Assembly: GCA_036676355.1 (NCBI GenBank)
Contig: JAKFDA010000013.1
Span: 1-19,604 of the forward strand
Source of the DNA: ZC4RG42 sp036676355
GTDB taxonomy: Bacteria > Pseudomonadota > Gammaproteobacteria > Burkholderiales > SG8-39
Length of the DNA stretch: 19,604 bases
Direction: 5' to 3'
Shown here in pieces: positions 6,640 to 14,083 of the stretch. Within the stretch, counting starts at the first letter, position 1. Every line of letters starts with the position of its first letter. The position numbers were made by a program, and so were the translations under genes. Below the pieces are notes generated by a model. That model was not told where the DNA came from, searched no databases, and saw only the letters and a program-made list of their open reading frames with translations.

Positions 6640-7100
6640 GCGCAGTTCTCGCCTCCCGGCCCCGTGTCGAACCGATGCAGTTGCGCGATCTCGATGAAGT
6701 GATCGTGGTCGAGCGCGAGATCTATGATTTTCCCTGGACGCCCGGCAACTTCCGCGACTCCATCAGTGCGGGCTACGACTGCTGGGTTTACCGCTCCGAA
6801 ACCGATGCGCTGATAGGTTACGGCGTGCTCATGATGGGCGTCGACGAGGCGCACCTGCTGAACATCAGTATCGCCGCGCCGTTTCAAGGCAACGGTTACG
6901 GTGCGCGCCTGCTCGAACATTTCATCGATCTGGTCAAGCGCCGGAATATGAGCATGCTGTGTCTGGAAGTGCGCCCCTCCAATGCGGCAGCTCGTCACCT
7001 TTATGTACGTCGCGGATTCAAGCAGGTCGGCTTGCGCCGCGGCTACTATCCGGCCGACGATGGGCGCGAAGACGCGCTGGTCCTCGTCTTGTCGCTATGA
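6636..7100 (+). CDS. rimI: Ribosomal protein S18 alanine N-acetyltransferase RimI
   Basis: The 154-residue product is a GNAT-fold acetyltransferase of normal RimI length. Visible features are the N-terminal RDLDEVIVVEREIYDFPWTPGNF stretch with the family's FPW, the acetyl-CoA pyrophosphate-binding loop QGNGYGARLL (about 88-97), and the C-terminal LEVRPSNAAARHLYVRRGFKQVG block with GYYPADDGREDALVL at the end. RimI acetylates the N-terminal alanine of ribosomal protein S18. The gene sits between tsaB and a uracil-DNA glycosylase gene with 4-nt ATGA overlaps on both sides, which fits a single operon. The tsaB-rimI pairing is common and supports the naming over other GNAT proteins. Confidence 0.93.
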   Translation: MSAVLASRPRVEPMQLRDLDEVIVVEREIYDFPWTPGNFRDSISAGYDCWVYRSETDALIGYGVLMMGVDEAHLLNISIAAPFQGNGYGARLLEHFIDLVKRRNMSMLCLEVRPSNAAARHLYVRRGFKQVGLRRGYYPADDGREDALVLVLSL

Positions 7101-7807
7101 ATCCGCGTCGTCTCGCAATGCTCGAAGAAATGGGGCTGACGCCGGTGTGGCGTCTGCGTGCGGCGGCGCCCGTGAGCGATGCGCCCGTCACGACGAGCGA
7201 CGACACGCCGGATGCGCGCGAGGCGCTTATCGCGCGCATGTCGTGGCAGGAGTTGAGCGAGGCGGTTCCCGGTTGCACCGCCTGCAGCTTGTGCAAAACG
7301 CGCAAGCAGGCCGTCTACGGCGTAGGCAATGCCAAGGCCGACTGGATGATCATCGGCGAAGCTCCCGGCGCGGAAGAAGATGCGCGCGGCGAACCCTTCG
7401 TCGGTCAGGCCGGTCGGCTGCTGGATAACATGCTCGCCGCCATCGGGCTCGACCGACAGCAGCATGTCTATATTGCCAACGTGCTGAAGTGCCGCCCGCC
7501 GGGCAATCGCAATCCGGAAGCCGAAGAGATTGCGCGCTGCGCGCCTTTTCTCGCCCGGCAGGTGGAACTGGTGCAACCCAAGCTCATCATCGCGATGGGC
7601 CGCTTTGCGGCGCAAACATTGCTTGGTAGCGGCGCCAGCATTGCGAGCATGCGCGGCAAGCGCCACGACTACAACGGCGTGCCGCTGATCGTGACCTACC
7701 ATCCAGCCTATCTCTTGCGGACGCTGGCGGACAAGGCCAGGGCTTGGGAGGATCTGTGCTTCGCACGGGCAACGATGAAGGAACTGTGCGCTGCCGAAAC
7801 CGCGTAG
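7097..7807 (+). CDS. Uracil-DNA glycosylase, family 4 (Fe-S type)
   Basis: The 236-residue product carries the family-4 active-site motif GEAPGAEED (87-95) and the C-terminal HPAYLLR (202-208). Four cysteines, C60 and C63 (CTAC), C132 (KCRPPGNRNP) and C148 (IARC), are placed as the 4Fe-4S ligands of this family. The enzyme removes uracil from DNA to start base-excision repair. The first 45 residues form a low-conservation leader common in betaproteobacterial members. The start at ATG 7097 gives a 4-nt overlap with rimI; a longer upstream reading frame would overlap rimI by over 130 bases and is rejected. It is the third gene of the tsaB-rimI operon. Biochemical class is firm; exact substrate range is not readable. 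Confidence 0.92.
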   Translation: MNPRRLAMLEEMGLTPVWRLRAAAPVSDAPVTTSDDTPDAREALIARMSWQELSEAVPGCTACSLCKTRKQAVYGVGNAKADWMIIGEAPGAEEDARGEPFVGQAGRLLDNMLAAIGLDRQQHVYIANVLKCRPPGNRNPEAEEIARCAPFLARQVELVQPKLIIAMGRFAAQTLLGSGASIASMRGKRHDYNGVPLIVTYHPAYLLRTLADKARAWEDLCFARATMKELCAAETA

Positions 7808-7820
7808 CTCTGCGCGATTC

Positions 7821-7839
7821 GCGCCACACGGGGTGGCGC
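7821..7839 (+). terminator. hairpin between the glycosylase gene and lemA
   Basis: GCGCCAC and GTGGCGC are perfectly complementary around a 5-base loop. It begins 14 nt after the glycosylase stop. No T-tract follows, so it may only weakly terminate or may protect the 3' end of the tsaB-rimI transcript. Confidence 0.4.
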
Positions 7840-7869
7840 TGATAGAAATCTAAAATCAGGAGGTTGACT

Positions 7870-8526
7870 GTGCGTAAAGTCAAAACTGCACTTGTGATGC
7901 TGTGTGCGCTGCTTCTATCCGGCTGCGGCTACAACCAGTTTCAGTCGCAGGACGAAGCGGTGAAGGCGGCATGGTCCGAAGTGCTCAATCAATACCAGCG
8001 TCGCGCCGATCTCATTCCCAATCTGGTCAACACGGTGAAGGGTTACGCGCAGCACGAGCAGCAGGTGCTGACTCAGATTACCGAAGCGCGCGCACGCGTG
8101 GGCAGCATTCAGGCGACACCGGAACTGGTCAACGATCCGCAGGCTTTCGCCCGATTCCAGGAGGCGCAGTCGAACCTGACGTCGGCCTTGTCGCGTCTGC
8201 TCGTCGTCGCCGAAAATTATCCGCAGTTGAAAGCTGACGCGAATTTTCGCGATCTGCAGGCGCAGCTAGAAGGCACGGAAAACCGCATTGCTGTCGCGCG
8301 CAACCGTTATATCAAGACGGTGCAGGAGTACAACGGATTGACCCGCAGTTTTCCCACCAACCTGACGGCGATGCTGTTCGGCTACAAGGTGAAGCCGAAT
8401 TTCACGGTGGAAAACGAGGCGGAAATCGCCAAGCCGCCGACGGTGGATTTCGGCGCCCCGCGTAGCGCCCAGCCGGCGCCCGGCGCTTCGTCCGCGCCGG
8501 TCCCGGTCCCGGCGCCGGCGCAGTAA
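7870..8526 (+). CDS. lemA: LemA family lipoprotein
   Basis: The 218-residue product starts with a lipoprotein signal, MRKVKTALVMLCALLLSGC, with lipobox LSGC and the lipidated Cys at 19. It then has the LemA core: QSQDEAVKAAWSEVLNQYQRRADLIPNLVNTVKGYA, an alpha-helical stretch with LLVVAENYPQLKADANF, and RNRYIKTVQEYN. LemA proteins are membrane-anchored helical proteins of poorly defined function. The tail is Pro/Ala-rich. Start choice: GTG at 7870 lies 6 nt after a perfect AGGAGG (7858-7863); the TTG at 7864 abuts that sequence and cannot be used. The neighbouring TPM-domain genes are a frequent lemA context, which suggests a shared envelope role. Confidence 0.93.
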   Translation: MRKVKTALVMLCALLLSGCGYNQFQSQDEAVKAAWSEVLNQYQRRADLIPNLVNTVKGYAQHEQQVLTQITEARARVGSIQATPELVNDPQAFARFQEAQSNLTSALSRLLVVAENYPQLKADANFRDLQAQLEGTENRIAVARNRYIKTVQEYNGLTRSFPTNLTAMLFGYKVKPNFTVENEAEIAKPPTVDFGAPRSAQPAPGASSAPVPVPAPAQ

Positions 8527-8541
8527 CCGCGCGCCATCGCG

Positions 8542-9414
8542 GTGCTGAAGTTCAGTCGTTTCATTCTCGTTCTGCTGCTGTGCTGCGCCGCGTGGGCGCA
8601 CGCACAGGAGCAGGCCGTGCCCACGCTCAAGAGTCCGGTTACCGATCTGGCCGGCGTATTGAGCGGCGAGCAGCGCAGCTCGCTCGAACAGCAGCTGCTG
8701 GAGTTCGAGCGCAGCAAGGGCAGTCAGATCGCGATTCTGATCGTACCGACGACGCAGCCCGAAACCATCGATCAGTATTCGATCCGGGTGGTGGACCAGA
8801 ACAAGATCGGTCGCGCCAGGATCGACGACGGCATTCTGATTCTGGTCGCCGTGCAGGACCGAAGCGCGCGGATCGAAATCGGTCGCGGCTTGGAGGGGGC
8901 GATTCCCGATGTCATCGCCGATCGTATTCGTCGCAACATCATGAATCCGCGTTTTCGTGAAGGAAACTTCTACGGCGGACTGCAAGAGGCGTCGCGCACG
9001 CTCATGCGCGCGATCGAGGGCGAACAGTTGCCCGCGGCGGTGCGCGACGAGGGACGCGGTCAGAACTACGAATCGCTGTTCGTCATGTTGTTGATGTTCA
9101 CCATCATCGGTGGCGGCGTGCTTGCCTCGATATTCGGCAAAATATTCGGCTCCATGATCACCGGCGGCATCGCCGGCGCCATCGCCTGGTTGATCGCAGG
9201 TTCGCTCATCGCAGGCATCGGCGCCGCAATTCTGGCCTTTATTTTCGCGCTCACCATGGGCGCTTCGCGCGGCGGCCGGGTCGGGCGCGGTGGCCACTGG
9301 GGTGGTGGCGGTTTCGGCGGCGGCGGCTGGGGCGGCGGAGGCGGTTTCGGCGGCGGCGGCTGGTCGGGCGGTGGGGGCGGCTTCGGTGGCGGTGGCGCTT
9401 CGGGCAGATGGTGA
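8542..9414 (+). CDS. TPM-domain protein (YgcG family) with a Gly-rich tail
   Basis: The 290-residue product has a Sec signal peptide (residues 1-21, cleavage likely after AHA). A TPM domain follows (about 28-165): SPVTDLAGVLSGEQR, SQIAILIVPTTQPETI and RIDDGILILVAVQDRSARIEIGRGLEG are recognisable. Two hydrophobic stretches (about 178-198 and 204-240) are probably membrane segments. Residues 242-288 are a Gly/Phe/Trp repeat of GGGGFGGGGW type. TPM domains are named after TLP18.3, Psb32 and MOLO-1; biochemical activity of bacterial members is not settled. The topology is probably a periplasmic TPM domain. GTG start, 15 nt after the lemA stop, indicates an operon with lemA. The low-complexity tail is encoded by GGC-rich repeats prone to length change. 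Confidence 0.9.
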   Translation: MLKFSRFILVLLLCCAAWAHAQEQAVPTLKSPVTDLAGVLSGEQRSSLEQQLLEFERSKGSQIAILIVPTTQPETIDQYSIRVVDQNKIGRARIDDGILILVAVQDRSARIEIGRGLEGAIPDVIADRIRRNIMNPRFREGNFYGGLQEASRTLMRAIEGEQLPAAVRDEGRGQNYESLFVMLLMFTIIGGGVLASIFGKIFGSMITGGIAGAIAWLIAGSLIAGIGAAILAFIFALTMGASRGGRVGRGGHWGGGGFGGGGWGGGGGFGGGGWSGGGGGFGGGGASGRW

Positions 9415-9448
9415 AACCAAGGAAGCGACGATCAAGCGCCTCGCGGAG

Positions 9449-9481
9449 CCGTTCGTGGTGAGCCTGTCGAACCATGAACGG
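9449..9481 (+). repeat. dispersed palindromic intergenic repeat, copy 1
   Basis: A 33-base element with arms CCGTTCGTGGT and ACCATGAACGG (one mismatch) around the loop GAGCCTGTCGA. It matches the element at 12662-12694 over its whole length except for three bases in the left arm and right arm that change together. It lies between the two TPM genes, downstream of the first one. Confidence 0.8.
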
Positions 9482-9504
9482 CTATCAGCGCAACGCCTCG
9501 ATCT

Positions 9505-9558
9505 CCCGTTCATTCGACGCCAGCTAAGGTCTTGAAGGCGCGCCGTTGTATGAACGGG
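9505..9558. repeat. inverted repeat flanking part of the gap between TPM genes
   Basis: CCCGTTCAT at 9505-9513 and ATGAACGGG at 9550-9558 are perfect inverted 9-mers. They share their sequence with the ends of the dispersed repeat at 9449-9481 and look like remains of a second, degraded unit. The rest of 9415-9636 holds no gene I can support. Confidence 0.6.
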
Positions 9559-9636
9559 AACAGAGAGAAACCGGGCTTCCTCGCCTTTGGCTCGCGATGG
9601 TCCCGCCGAAATAGCTCAATCGGAGTCGTTTGAAGG

Positions 9637-10137
9637 ATGTCGTCGCTAACCCGTTTCGTCCGCCATCTGTTCGCCGAAGGCCGCGGTGTCAAGCGCGCTT
9701 TTCCGGAACGCAGCATGAAGGCGATCGAAGAAATCATCGTCGCGCAGGAACGGCGGCACGATGGAGAAATCCAGTTTGCCGTGGAAGAGGGCCTGCCGTT
9801 GCGCGATCTGCTCACCGGCATGACCGCGCATGAACGCGCGTTGGCCTTGTTCGGCGAATTGTGCGTATGGGATACCGAACAGAACTGCGGCGTGCTGATC
9901 TATCTGCTGCTCGCCGATCATCGCGTCGAAATCGTCGCCGACCGCGGCATTCATCACAAGGTCGGCGCGGCCGCCTGGGAAGCGATTTGCGGCGCGATGC
10001 AGCGGGAGTTCGCCGCCGGAAAATTCGAACACGGTGTTTTGCTGGGCGTGCAGGCCATCAGCGATCTGCTCGCCACGCATTTCCCGCCGCATGGTCACAA
10101 CGTTGACGAACTGAGCAACCGCCCCTTCGTCATCTGA
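9637..10137 (+). CDS. TPM-domain protein (second, short form)
   Basis: The 166-residue product has a TPM-like core without signal peptide or Gly-rich tail. The recognisable parts are AIEEIIVAQERRHDGEIQFAVEEGLPLRDLL (about 28-58), where the HDGEIQFAVE segment is typical, and WDTEQNCGVLIYLLLADHRVEIVADRGIHHKVG (about 78-110). The start at ATG 9637 is preceded by GAAGG. It is the third member of the lemA-TPM-TPM group and is encoded on the same strand after a 222-bp gap. The soluble form suggests a cytosolic or membrane-peripheral partner of the first TPM protein. It ends 5 bases before the stop of the convergent lplT. Function is unknown. Confidence 0.87.
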   Translation: MSSLTRFVRHLFAEGRGVKRAFPERSMKAIEEIIVAQERRHDGEIQFAVEEGLPLRDLLTGMTAHERALALFGELCVWDTEQNCGVLIYLLLADHRVEIVADRGIHHKVGAAAWEAICGAMQREFAAGKFEHGVLLGVQAISDLLATHFPPHGHNVDELSNRPFVI

Positions 10138-10142
10138 CGGCT

Positions 10143-11456
10143 CTAGGAGGTGGGTCGATTCGCGGGTTTCTCCATGCCGATCAGGTGCATCGAATCGCCC
10201 CTGCTCTGGTTGTATAGATGGCGCTTGCGCACCATCAGCATCGAGCAACTGACAAATAGCCCGAACATCACGATCACCACATAGATCGACAACTTCATGC
10301 TGATCATCAGCGCATACAGCGCAAGCATGATCAGGATGGACAGGTTCTCGTTGAAATTCTGTACCGCGATGGAGTGACCCGCGCCCATCAGAATGTGGCC
10401 GCGATGCTGCAACAGCGCATTCATCGGCACGACGAAGAAGCCCGCCAGCGCGCCGATCAGCACCATCAGCGGAATTGCGACCCACACGCTGCGCACGAAC
10501 ACCATGGAAATGACGATAAGACCCATCGCGACACCGAACGGAAGCACATGGATCGAGCGTTTCAGCGGCACCATTTTGGCTGCGAGGATCGCGCCCGCAG
10601 CGATGCCGACGGCGGTGACGCCCTGCAGCAGGGTCGCCTTGGCGAGCGGATAGTTCAACGCAATGCGCGCCCACTCCAGCACGATGAATTGCAGCGTTGC
10701 GCCGGCGCCCCAGAACAGCGTGGTCGTGGCGAGCGAAATCTGACCGAGCTTGTCGCGCCACAGCAGGCGGAAGCAATGCTGGAAATCGCGCAGCAGGTAG
10801 AACGGGTTCTTATGCGGCACATGATGATCCACACCCGTGTCCGGAATGTAGAGGTTGATGATTGCGGCAATGACGTAGGCGCCGGCGATGACCAGGATGG
10901 CCATTTCCGCGGGCGTATTGACGCCCGTGTCGAAGAACGGCATATCGAGCGCCAGCAGCGGACCGGACACGGCGGTGCTCACCAGCGCGCCGCCGAGCAG
11001 CGTGCCGAGGATGATCGAGCCTACCGTCAGTCCCTCGATCCAGCCGTTGGCGGCGACCAGTTGGCGGGCCGGCAACAGCTCGGTAAGGATGCCGTATTTG
11101 GCGGGCGAATAAGCCGCGGCGCCGAGGCCGACCACTGCGTATGCAAGTAGTACGGTGAAGTCGGGCGACCAGCCGGGGGCGGTGAAGTACTCATAGAAGA
11201 ACAGCGTGGCGCAGCCGACGATCTTGACCAGATTGGTCACGAACATCACTCGGCCTTTGCGCATGGAATCGGCGAAGGCGCCGACGAAGGGCGCCAGGGC
11301 GACGTAGGAAATGGTGAAAAAGAATTTCAGCAGCGGCACCATCCACGCCGGACCGGACAGTTCACTGAGTAACTGGATCGATGCAATGAGCAGGGCGTTA
11401 TCGGCGAGCGACGAAAAGAACTGCGCCGCCATGATGGTGTAGAAACCGCGTTTCAT
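10143..11456 (-). CDS. lplT: Lysophospholipid transporter LplT
   Basis: The 437-residue product is a major-facilitator-type membrane protein with about twelve hydrophobic segments. The N-terminus MKRGFYTIMAAQFFSSLADNALLIA and the blocks AYSPAKYGILTELLP and NGWIEGLTVGSIILG are typical of LplT. LplT flips lysophospholipids across the inner membrane for reacylation. In enterobacteria it pairs with the acyltransferase Aas, which is not in this window. In betaproteobacteria it is often near alr, as here. Its stop lies 5 nt from the convergent second TPM gene. The 5' leader carries the inverted repeat GAGTCC/GGACTC (11475-11493). A TATAAC hexamer on the minus strand near 11516-11521 could be a -10, with no clear -35. 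Assignment is firm by length and motifs. Confidence 0.93.
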   Translation of the reverse strand: MKRGFYTIMAAQFFSSLADNALLIASIQLLSELSGPAWMVPLLKFFFTISYVALAPFVGAFADSMRKGRVMFVTNLVKIVGCATLFFYEYFTAPGWSPDFTVLLAYAVVGLGAAAYSPAKYGILTELLPARQLVAANGWIEGLTVGSIILGTLLGGALVSTAVSGPLLALDMPFFDTGVNTPAEMAILVIAGAYVIAAIINLYIPDTGVDHHVPHKNPFYLLRDFQHCFRLLWRDKLGQISLATTTLFWGAGATLQFIVLEWARIALNYPLAKATLLQGVTAVGIAAGAILAAKMVPLKRSIHVLPFGVAMGLIVISMVFVRSVWVAIPLMVLIGALAGFFVVPMNALLQHRGHILMGAGHSIAVQNFNENLSILIMLALYALMISMKLSIYVVIVMFGLFVSCSMLMVRKRHLYNQSRGDSMHLIGMEKPANRPTS

Positions 11457-11733
11457 TGAAGTCGAGCTGGAATGGAGTCCTTCAACGGGACTCTTCTAAG
11501 CGTGAGGCTGCCATTGTTATACCACGAGGGCGTTGCATATCGGTCGCTATCCGGGTTGCGGGCAGCGCGCTCGGGTGGGCCGAAAGCGCAAAAGGCGGGT
11601 TTGTTCGGGCATGGCGTGCCGTTCAGGCCAAGGCAGCCGGTTTCGCTATAAGTTCCGTTCATGAGCCGATTTATGGTTGAATATGTCGTCCGCCGGCCAG
11701 TCCGGCGCCTACTTCGATCCATAAAGCACACCA
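11457..11733. other. divergent intergenic region lplT / LysR-type regulator
   Basis: This 277-bp gap separates two divergent genes and must hold both promoters. It contains GAGTCC-ttcaacg-GGACTC (11475-11493) in the lplT leader, and CGCCGG-ccagt-CCGGCG (11691-11707) 26 nt before the regulator's start. Candidate -10 hexamers are TATAAC on the minus strand (about 11516-11521) and TATAAG at about 11647-11652. I saw no convincing -35 for either. No reading frame here is supportable as a gene. Confidence 0.4.
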
Positions 11734-12636
11734 ATGGCCGATCGCAGACTCCAGGTGTTTCATGCCGTGGCGAAGCAGATGAGCTTCACCAAAGCCGCCG
11801 AAGTGCTGTTCATGACACAGCCGGCGGTGACGTTCCAGATCAAACAGCTGGAAGAGCATTTCAATACCCGGCTATTCGAACGTGGACACGGCAAAATTTC
11901 CCTCACGCCCGCGGGCGACGTCGTACTCGAATATGCCGAACGGATTCTGTCGTTGTCGGCCGAACTCGACACGCGGCTGCGTGAAATGACCGGGCGGCTG
12001 TCCGGACCGCTGCTGATCGGCGCGAGTACGACCATTGCGGAGTTCCTCCTGCCGCGTGTGCTGGGGCAGTTCAAGTCCGCGCACCCGGAAGTCCAGGCGA
12101 AGCTCACCGTGGCGAACTCCGAATCTATTGTGAGCCGGGTAGCCGAACACACGCTGGACATCGGCGTTATCGAGGCGACGTCGCATAATGCCGCGCTGAT
12201 AGCGGAAGTGTGCTGCGAAGATGAACTGCAGGTCATCGTGGCGCCGGATCATCCGCTTGCCAAGCTCAAATCGGTGACGCCGAAGCAGCTCAAGGAATAT
12301 CCGTTCATCATTCGCGAAACCGGTTCGGGGACGCGGCAATACACCGATCTTTATTTCCGTAACGCGGGAATGACGACAAGCGAATTGAAGGTTGTGATGG
12401 AGCTGGGCAGTTCCGAATCGGTGAAAGGCGTGGTGAGCACCGGCCTGGGTTATTCCATCCTGTCGCGCGTCACCATGGCCAAGGAGTTGAAGCTCGGCGA
12501 ACTGGTGGCGGTGCCGTTGCAGCCGCGCCTGCAGCGCTCGCTGTCGATGATCTATCCGAAGGAGCGTTTCCGCTCGCGACTGATCAACACCTTCATCGAT
12601 TTTGCCAAGGAGCGTTTGAAGGACATCAACGCTTGA
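11734..12636 (+). CDS. LysR-type transcriptional regulator
   Basis: The 300-residue product is a standard LysR regulator. The N-terminal winged helix-turn-helix spans about residues 1-60 (LQVFHAVAKQMSFTKAAEVLFMTQPAVTFQIKQLEEHFNTRLFER), followed by a linker helix and the two-lobed effector-binding domain (about 88-296) starting at GPLLIGASTTIAEFLLP. The sequence resembles the CysB/YeiE-like branch, but I cannot assign a ligand or target. It is divergent from lplT, the classic LysR arrangement, so lplT or the regulator itself may be a target; no specific T-N11-A operator is asserted. No Shine-Dalgarno sequence is seen. The start is supported by the conserved MADRRLQVFHAV. Confidence 0.92.
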   Translation: MADRRLQVFHAVAKQMSFTKAAEVLFMTQPAVTFQIKQLEEHFNTRLFERGHGKISLTPAGDVVLEYAERILSLSAELDTRLREMTGRLSGPLLIGASTTIAEFLLPRVLGQFKSAHPEVQAKLTVANSESIVSRVAEHTLDIGVIEATSHNAALIAEVCCEDELQVIVAPDHPLAKLKSVTPKQLKEYPFIIRETGSGTRQYTDLYFRNAGMTTSELKVVMELGSSESVKGVVSTGLGYSILSRVTMAKELKLGELVAVPLQPRLQRSLSMIYPKERFRSRLINTFIDFAKERLKDINA

Positions 12637-12661
12637 AACGCATGCAAGCGCTTTTGTATTC

Positions 12662-12694
12662 CCGTTCGTCCTGAGCCTGTCGAAGGATGAACGG
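12662..12694 (+). repeat. dispersed palindromic intergenic repeat, copy 2
   Basis: A 33-base element with arms CCGTTCGTCCT and AGGATGAACGG around a loop identical to copy 1 (9449-9481). Where copy 1 has TGGT paired with ACCA, this copy has TCCT paired with AGGA, so the pairing is kept. It lies 25 nt after the LysR-type gene. Confidence 0.85.
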
Positions 12695-12709
12695 AACCCT
12701 CGCCATCAT

Positions 12710-12741
12710 CCGTTCATCGTTCGACCGCTCACATGTTCGCT
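12710..12741 (-). repeat. degenerate inverted copy of the dispersed repeat
   Basis: CCGTTCATCGTTCGACCGCT here matches the reverse complement of copy 2 (12662-12694) at most positions, then decays. Together the two form a head-to-head pair. The rest of 12637-12811 up to alr shows no gene. Confidence 0.5.
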
Positions 12742-12811
12742 CGCGCTCACCAAGAACAGCTCCGCGAAGAACTTAATCAGAACTTCCTTAGTATTTAGTC
12801 GATCCTCCCCC

Positions 12812-13882
12812 ATGCCTCGTCCCATTCGCGCCACTTTCGATCTGGATGCGTTGCGCGCCAATCTGGCTTTTGTGCGCGCACGCGTCGATCGTTCGCGTGT
12901 CTGGGCCGTCATCAAGGCCAACGCCTATGGCCATGGCTTGTTGCGTGCCGCACGCGCGCTGGAGCAGGCGGACGGTTTCGCGCTGCTCGATCTCGACGAT
13001 GCCGTGCGCTTGCGCGATGCGCATTTCCGTCAGCCCATCCTGCTGCTGGAAGGTTGTTTCGAGCCTGCCGATCTGATGACCGCCGCGGCGCATTCGCTCA
13101 CGACAGTCGTGCATTGCACCGAACAGATCGAAATGCTGGAAATGGCGGGCTTGCCGACGCGGCTGCCGGTACATCTGAAACTCAATACCGGAATGAACCG
13201 GCTCGGTTTTGCCGTTGCCGATTTCGGCGCCGCGTATGACCGACTGCGCCACTGTGCGGCGGTCGGCTCGATCACCTTGATGACGCACTTCTCCGACGCC
13301 GACGGCGATGCCGGCGTGGCGGATCAGATGCAGGCGTTCGAAGCCGCGACGAGCGGCATCGAGGCGCCGCGCACGCTGGCCAACTCCGCGGCGATTCTGC
13401 GCTTTCCCGCGACGCACGCGGATTGGGTGCGGCCGGGCATCGTGTTGTACGGATGTTCGCCGCTCCCCGATCGCAGCGCGGAGGAACTCGGCTTGCGTCC
13501 GGTCATGACGCTTACCAGCGAGTTGATCGCGACACAGAATCTGCGCCGTGGCGAAACGACGGGCTACGGACGTATGTTCAAGGCGAAGGGCGTGATGCGA
13601 ATCGGCGTTGTGGGCTGCGGTTATGCGGACGGATATCCGCGTCATGCACCAACCGGTACGCCCGTGCTGGTCAACGGCAAGCGCACGCGCACCGTCGGAC
13701 GCGTTTCGATGGACATGCTTGCCGTGGATCTCAGCGGCATTCCCGAAGCACGGATCGGTACGCCGGTGACCTTGTGGGGTGACGGTCTGTCGGCCGACGA
13801 AGTCGCCGCCGCAGCAGGCACGGTCAGCTACGAGTTGCTCTGCGCGCTCGCGGCGCGCGTGCCGCAAGTCGAACGGGGTTGA
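12812..13882 (+). CDS. alr: Alanine racemase
   Basis: The 356-residue product is a fold-type III PLP enzyme of normal length. The PLP lysine is K35 in VIKANAYGHG, the second catalytic residue is the Tyr of GCGYADGYPRH, and NTGMNRLGF and RPGIVLYG are conserved. VGRVSMDMLAVDLS lies in the C-terminal beta-domain. It interconverts L- and D-alanine to supply D-Ala for peptidoglycan in the cytosol. No Shine-Dalgarno sequence precedes the ATG; the start is supported by the conserved MPRPIRATFDLDALRANL. Upstream lies the LysR-type gene and a repeat-bearing gap. The stop is followed by a short hairpin TCGGCA/TGCCGA (13894-13914). Assignment is firm. Confidence 0.96.
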   Translation: MPRPIRATFDLDALRANLAFVRARVDRSRVWAVIKANAYGHGLLRAARALEQADGFALLDLDDAVRLRDAHFRQPILLLEGCFEPADLMTAAAHSLTTVVHCTEQIEMLEMAGLPTRLPVHLKLNTGMNRLGFAVADFGAAYDRLRHCAAVGSITLMTHFSDADGDAGVADQMQAFEAATSGIEAPRTLANSAAILRFPATHADWVRPGIVLYGCSPLPDRSAEELGLRPVMTLTSELIATQNLRRGETTGYGRMFKAKGVMRIGVVGCGYADGYPRHAPTGTPVLVNGKRTRTVGRVSMDMLAVDLSGIPEARIGTPVTLWGDGLSADEVAAAAGTVSYELLCALAARVPQVERG

Positions 13883-13893
13883 TTCGGAATGAT

Positions 13894-13914
13894 TCGGCAG
13901 AGAAGCTTTGCCGA
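13894..13914 (+). terminator. hairpin after alr
   Basis: TCGGCA and TGCCGA pair perfectly around a 9-base loop, beginning 11 nt after the alr stop. A second hairpin TTCGC-gacag-GCGAA follows at about 13922-13936, with a T6 run about 10 bases further on (near 13947-13952). Together they may terminate alr transcription, but neither hairpin directly abuts the T-run. Confidence 0.4.
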
Positions 13915-13989
13915 TGCCATTCTTCGCGACAGGCGAATCGCAGCAGTTTTTTAGTGCTTCACCTTCTTAGGGCCAGGGGGATATACAAG

Positions 13990-14021
13990 GGGCTCTCCCT
14001 TGTTGGTGCAAAGGTTTTTTT
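13990..14021 (+). repeat. T-tract-ended element between alr and radA, copy 1
   Basis: The element runs from GGGCTCTCCCTTGTTGG to AAAGG followed by seven Ts. Just upstream, ACAAGGG (from 13985) can pair with its CCCTTGT around GCTCT. The same CCTT can instead pair with the AAGG that abuts the T-tract. Copy 2 is at 14084-14116. It looks like a terminator-type or attenuator-type unit. No protein frame is supported here. Confidence 0.6.
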
Positions 14022-14083
14022 AAGGCGCCTGCTGCGGCGAGACCGAGGGCATGCAACGACAATGGGCGGAGCTCTTTGTGTTC

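Noticed and set aside
6959..7807. An earlier start for the uracil-DNA glycosylase
   Set aside because: It would overlap rimI by over 130 bases; the ATG at 7097 gives the 4-nt overlap also seen between tsaB and rimI.
7864..7872. TTG at 7864 as the start of lemA
   Set aside because: It abuts the AGGAGG ribosome-binding site with no spacing; GTG at 7870 has proper spacing and begins the lipoprotein signal.
9289..9405. Repetitive GGC-rich DNA as a possible CRISPR or tandem repeat locus
   Set aside because: It is in frame and encodes the Gly-rich tail of the TPM protein; there are no regular repeats with unique spacers.
8266..9513. A 415-residue minus-strand open frame opposite lemA and the first TPM gene
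   Set aside because: It is an Ala/Arg-rich shadow of high-GC coding sequence with no recognisable domain; both opposite genes are well supported.
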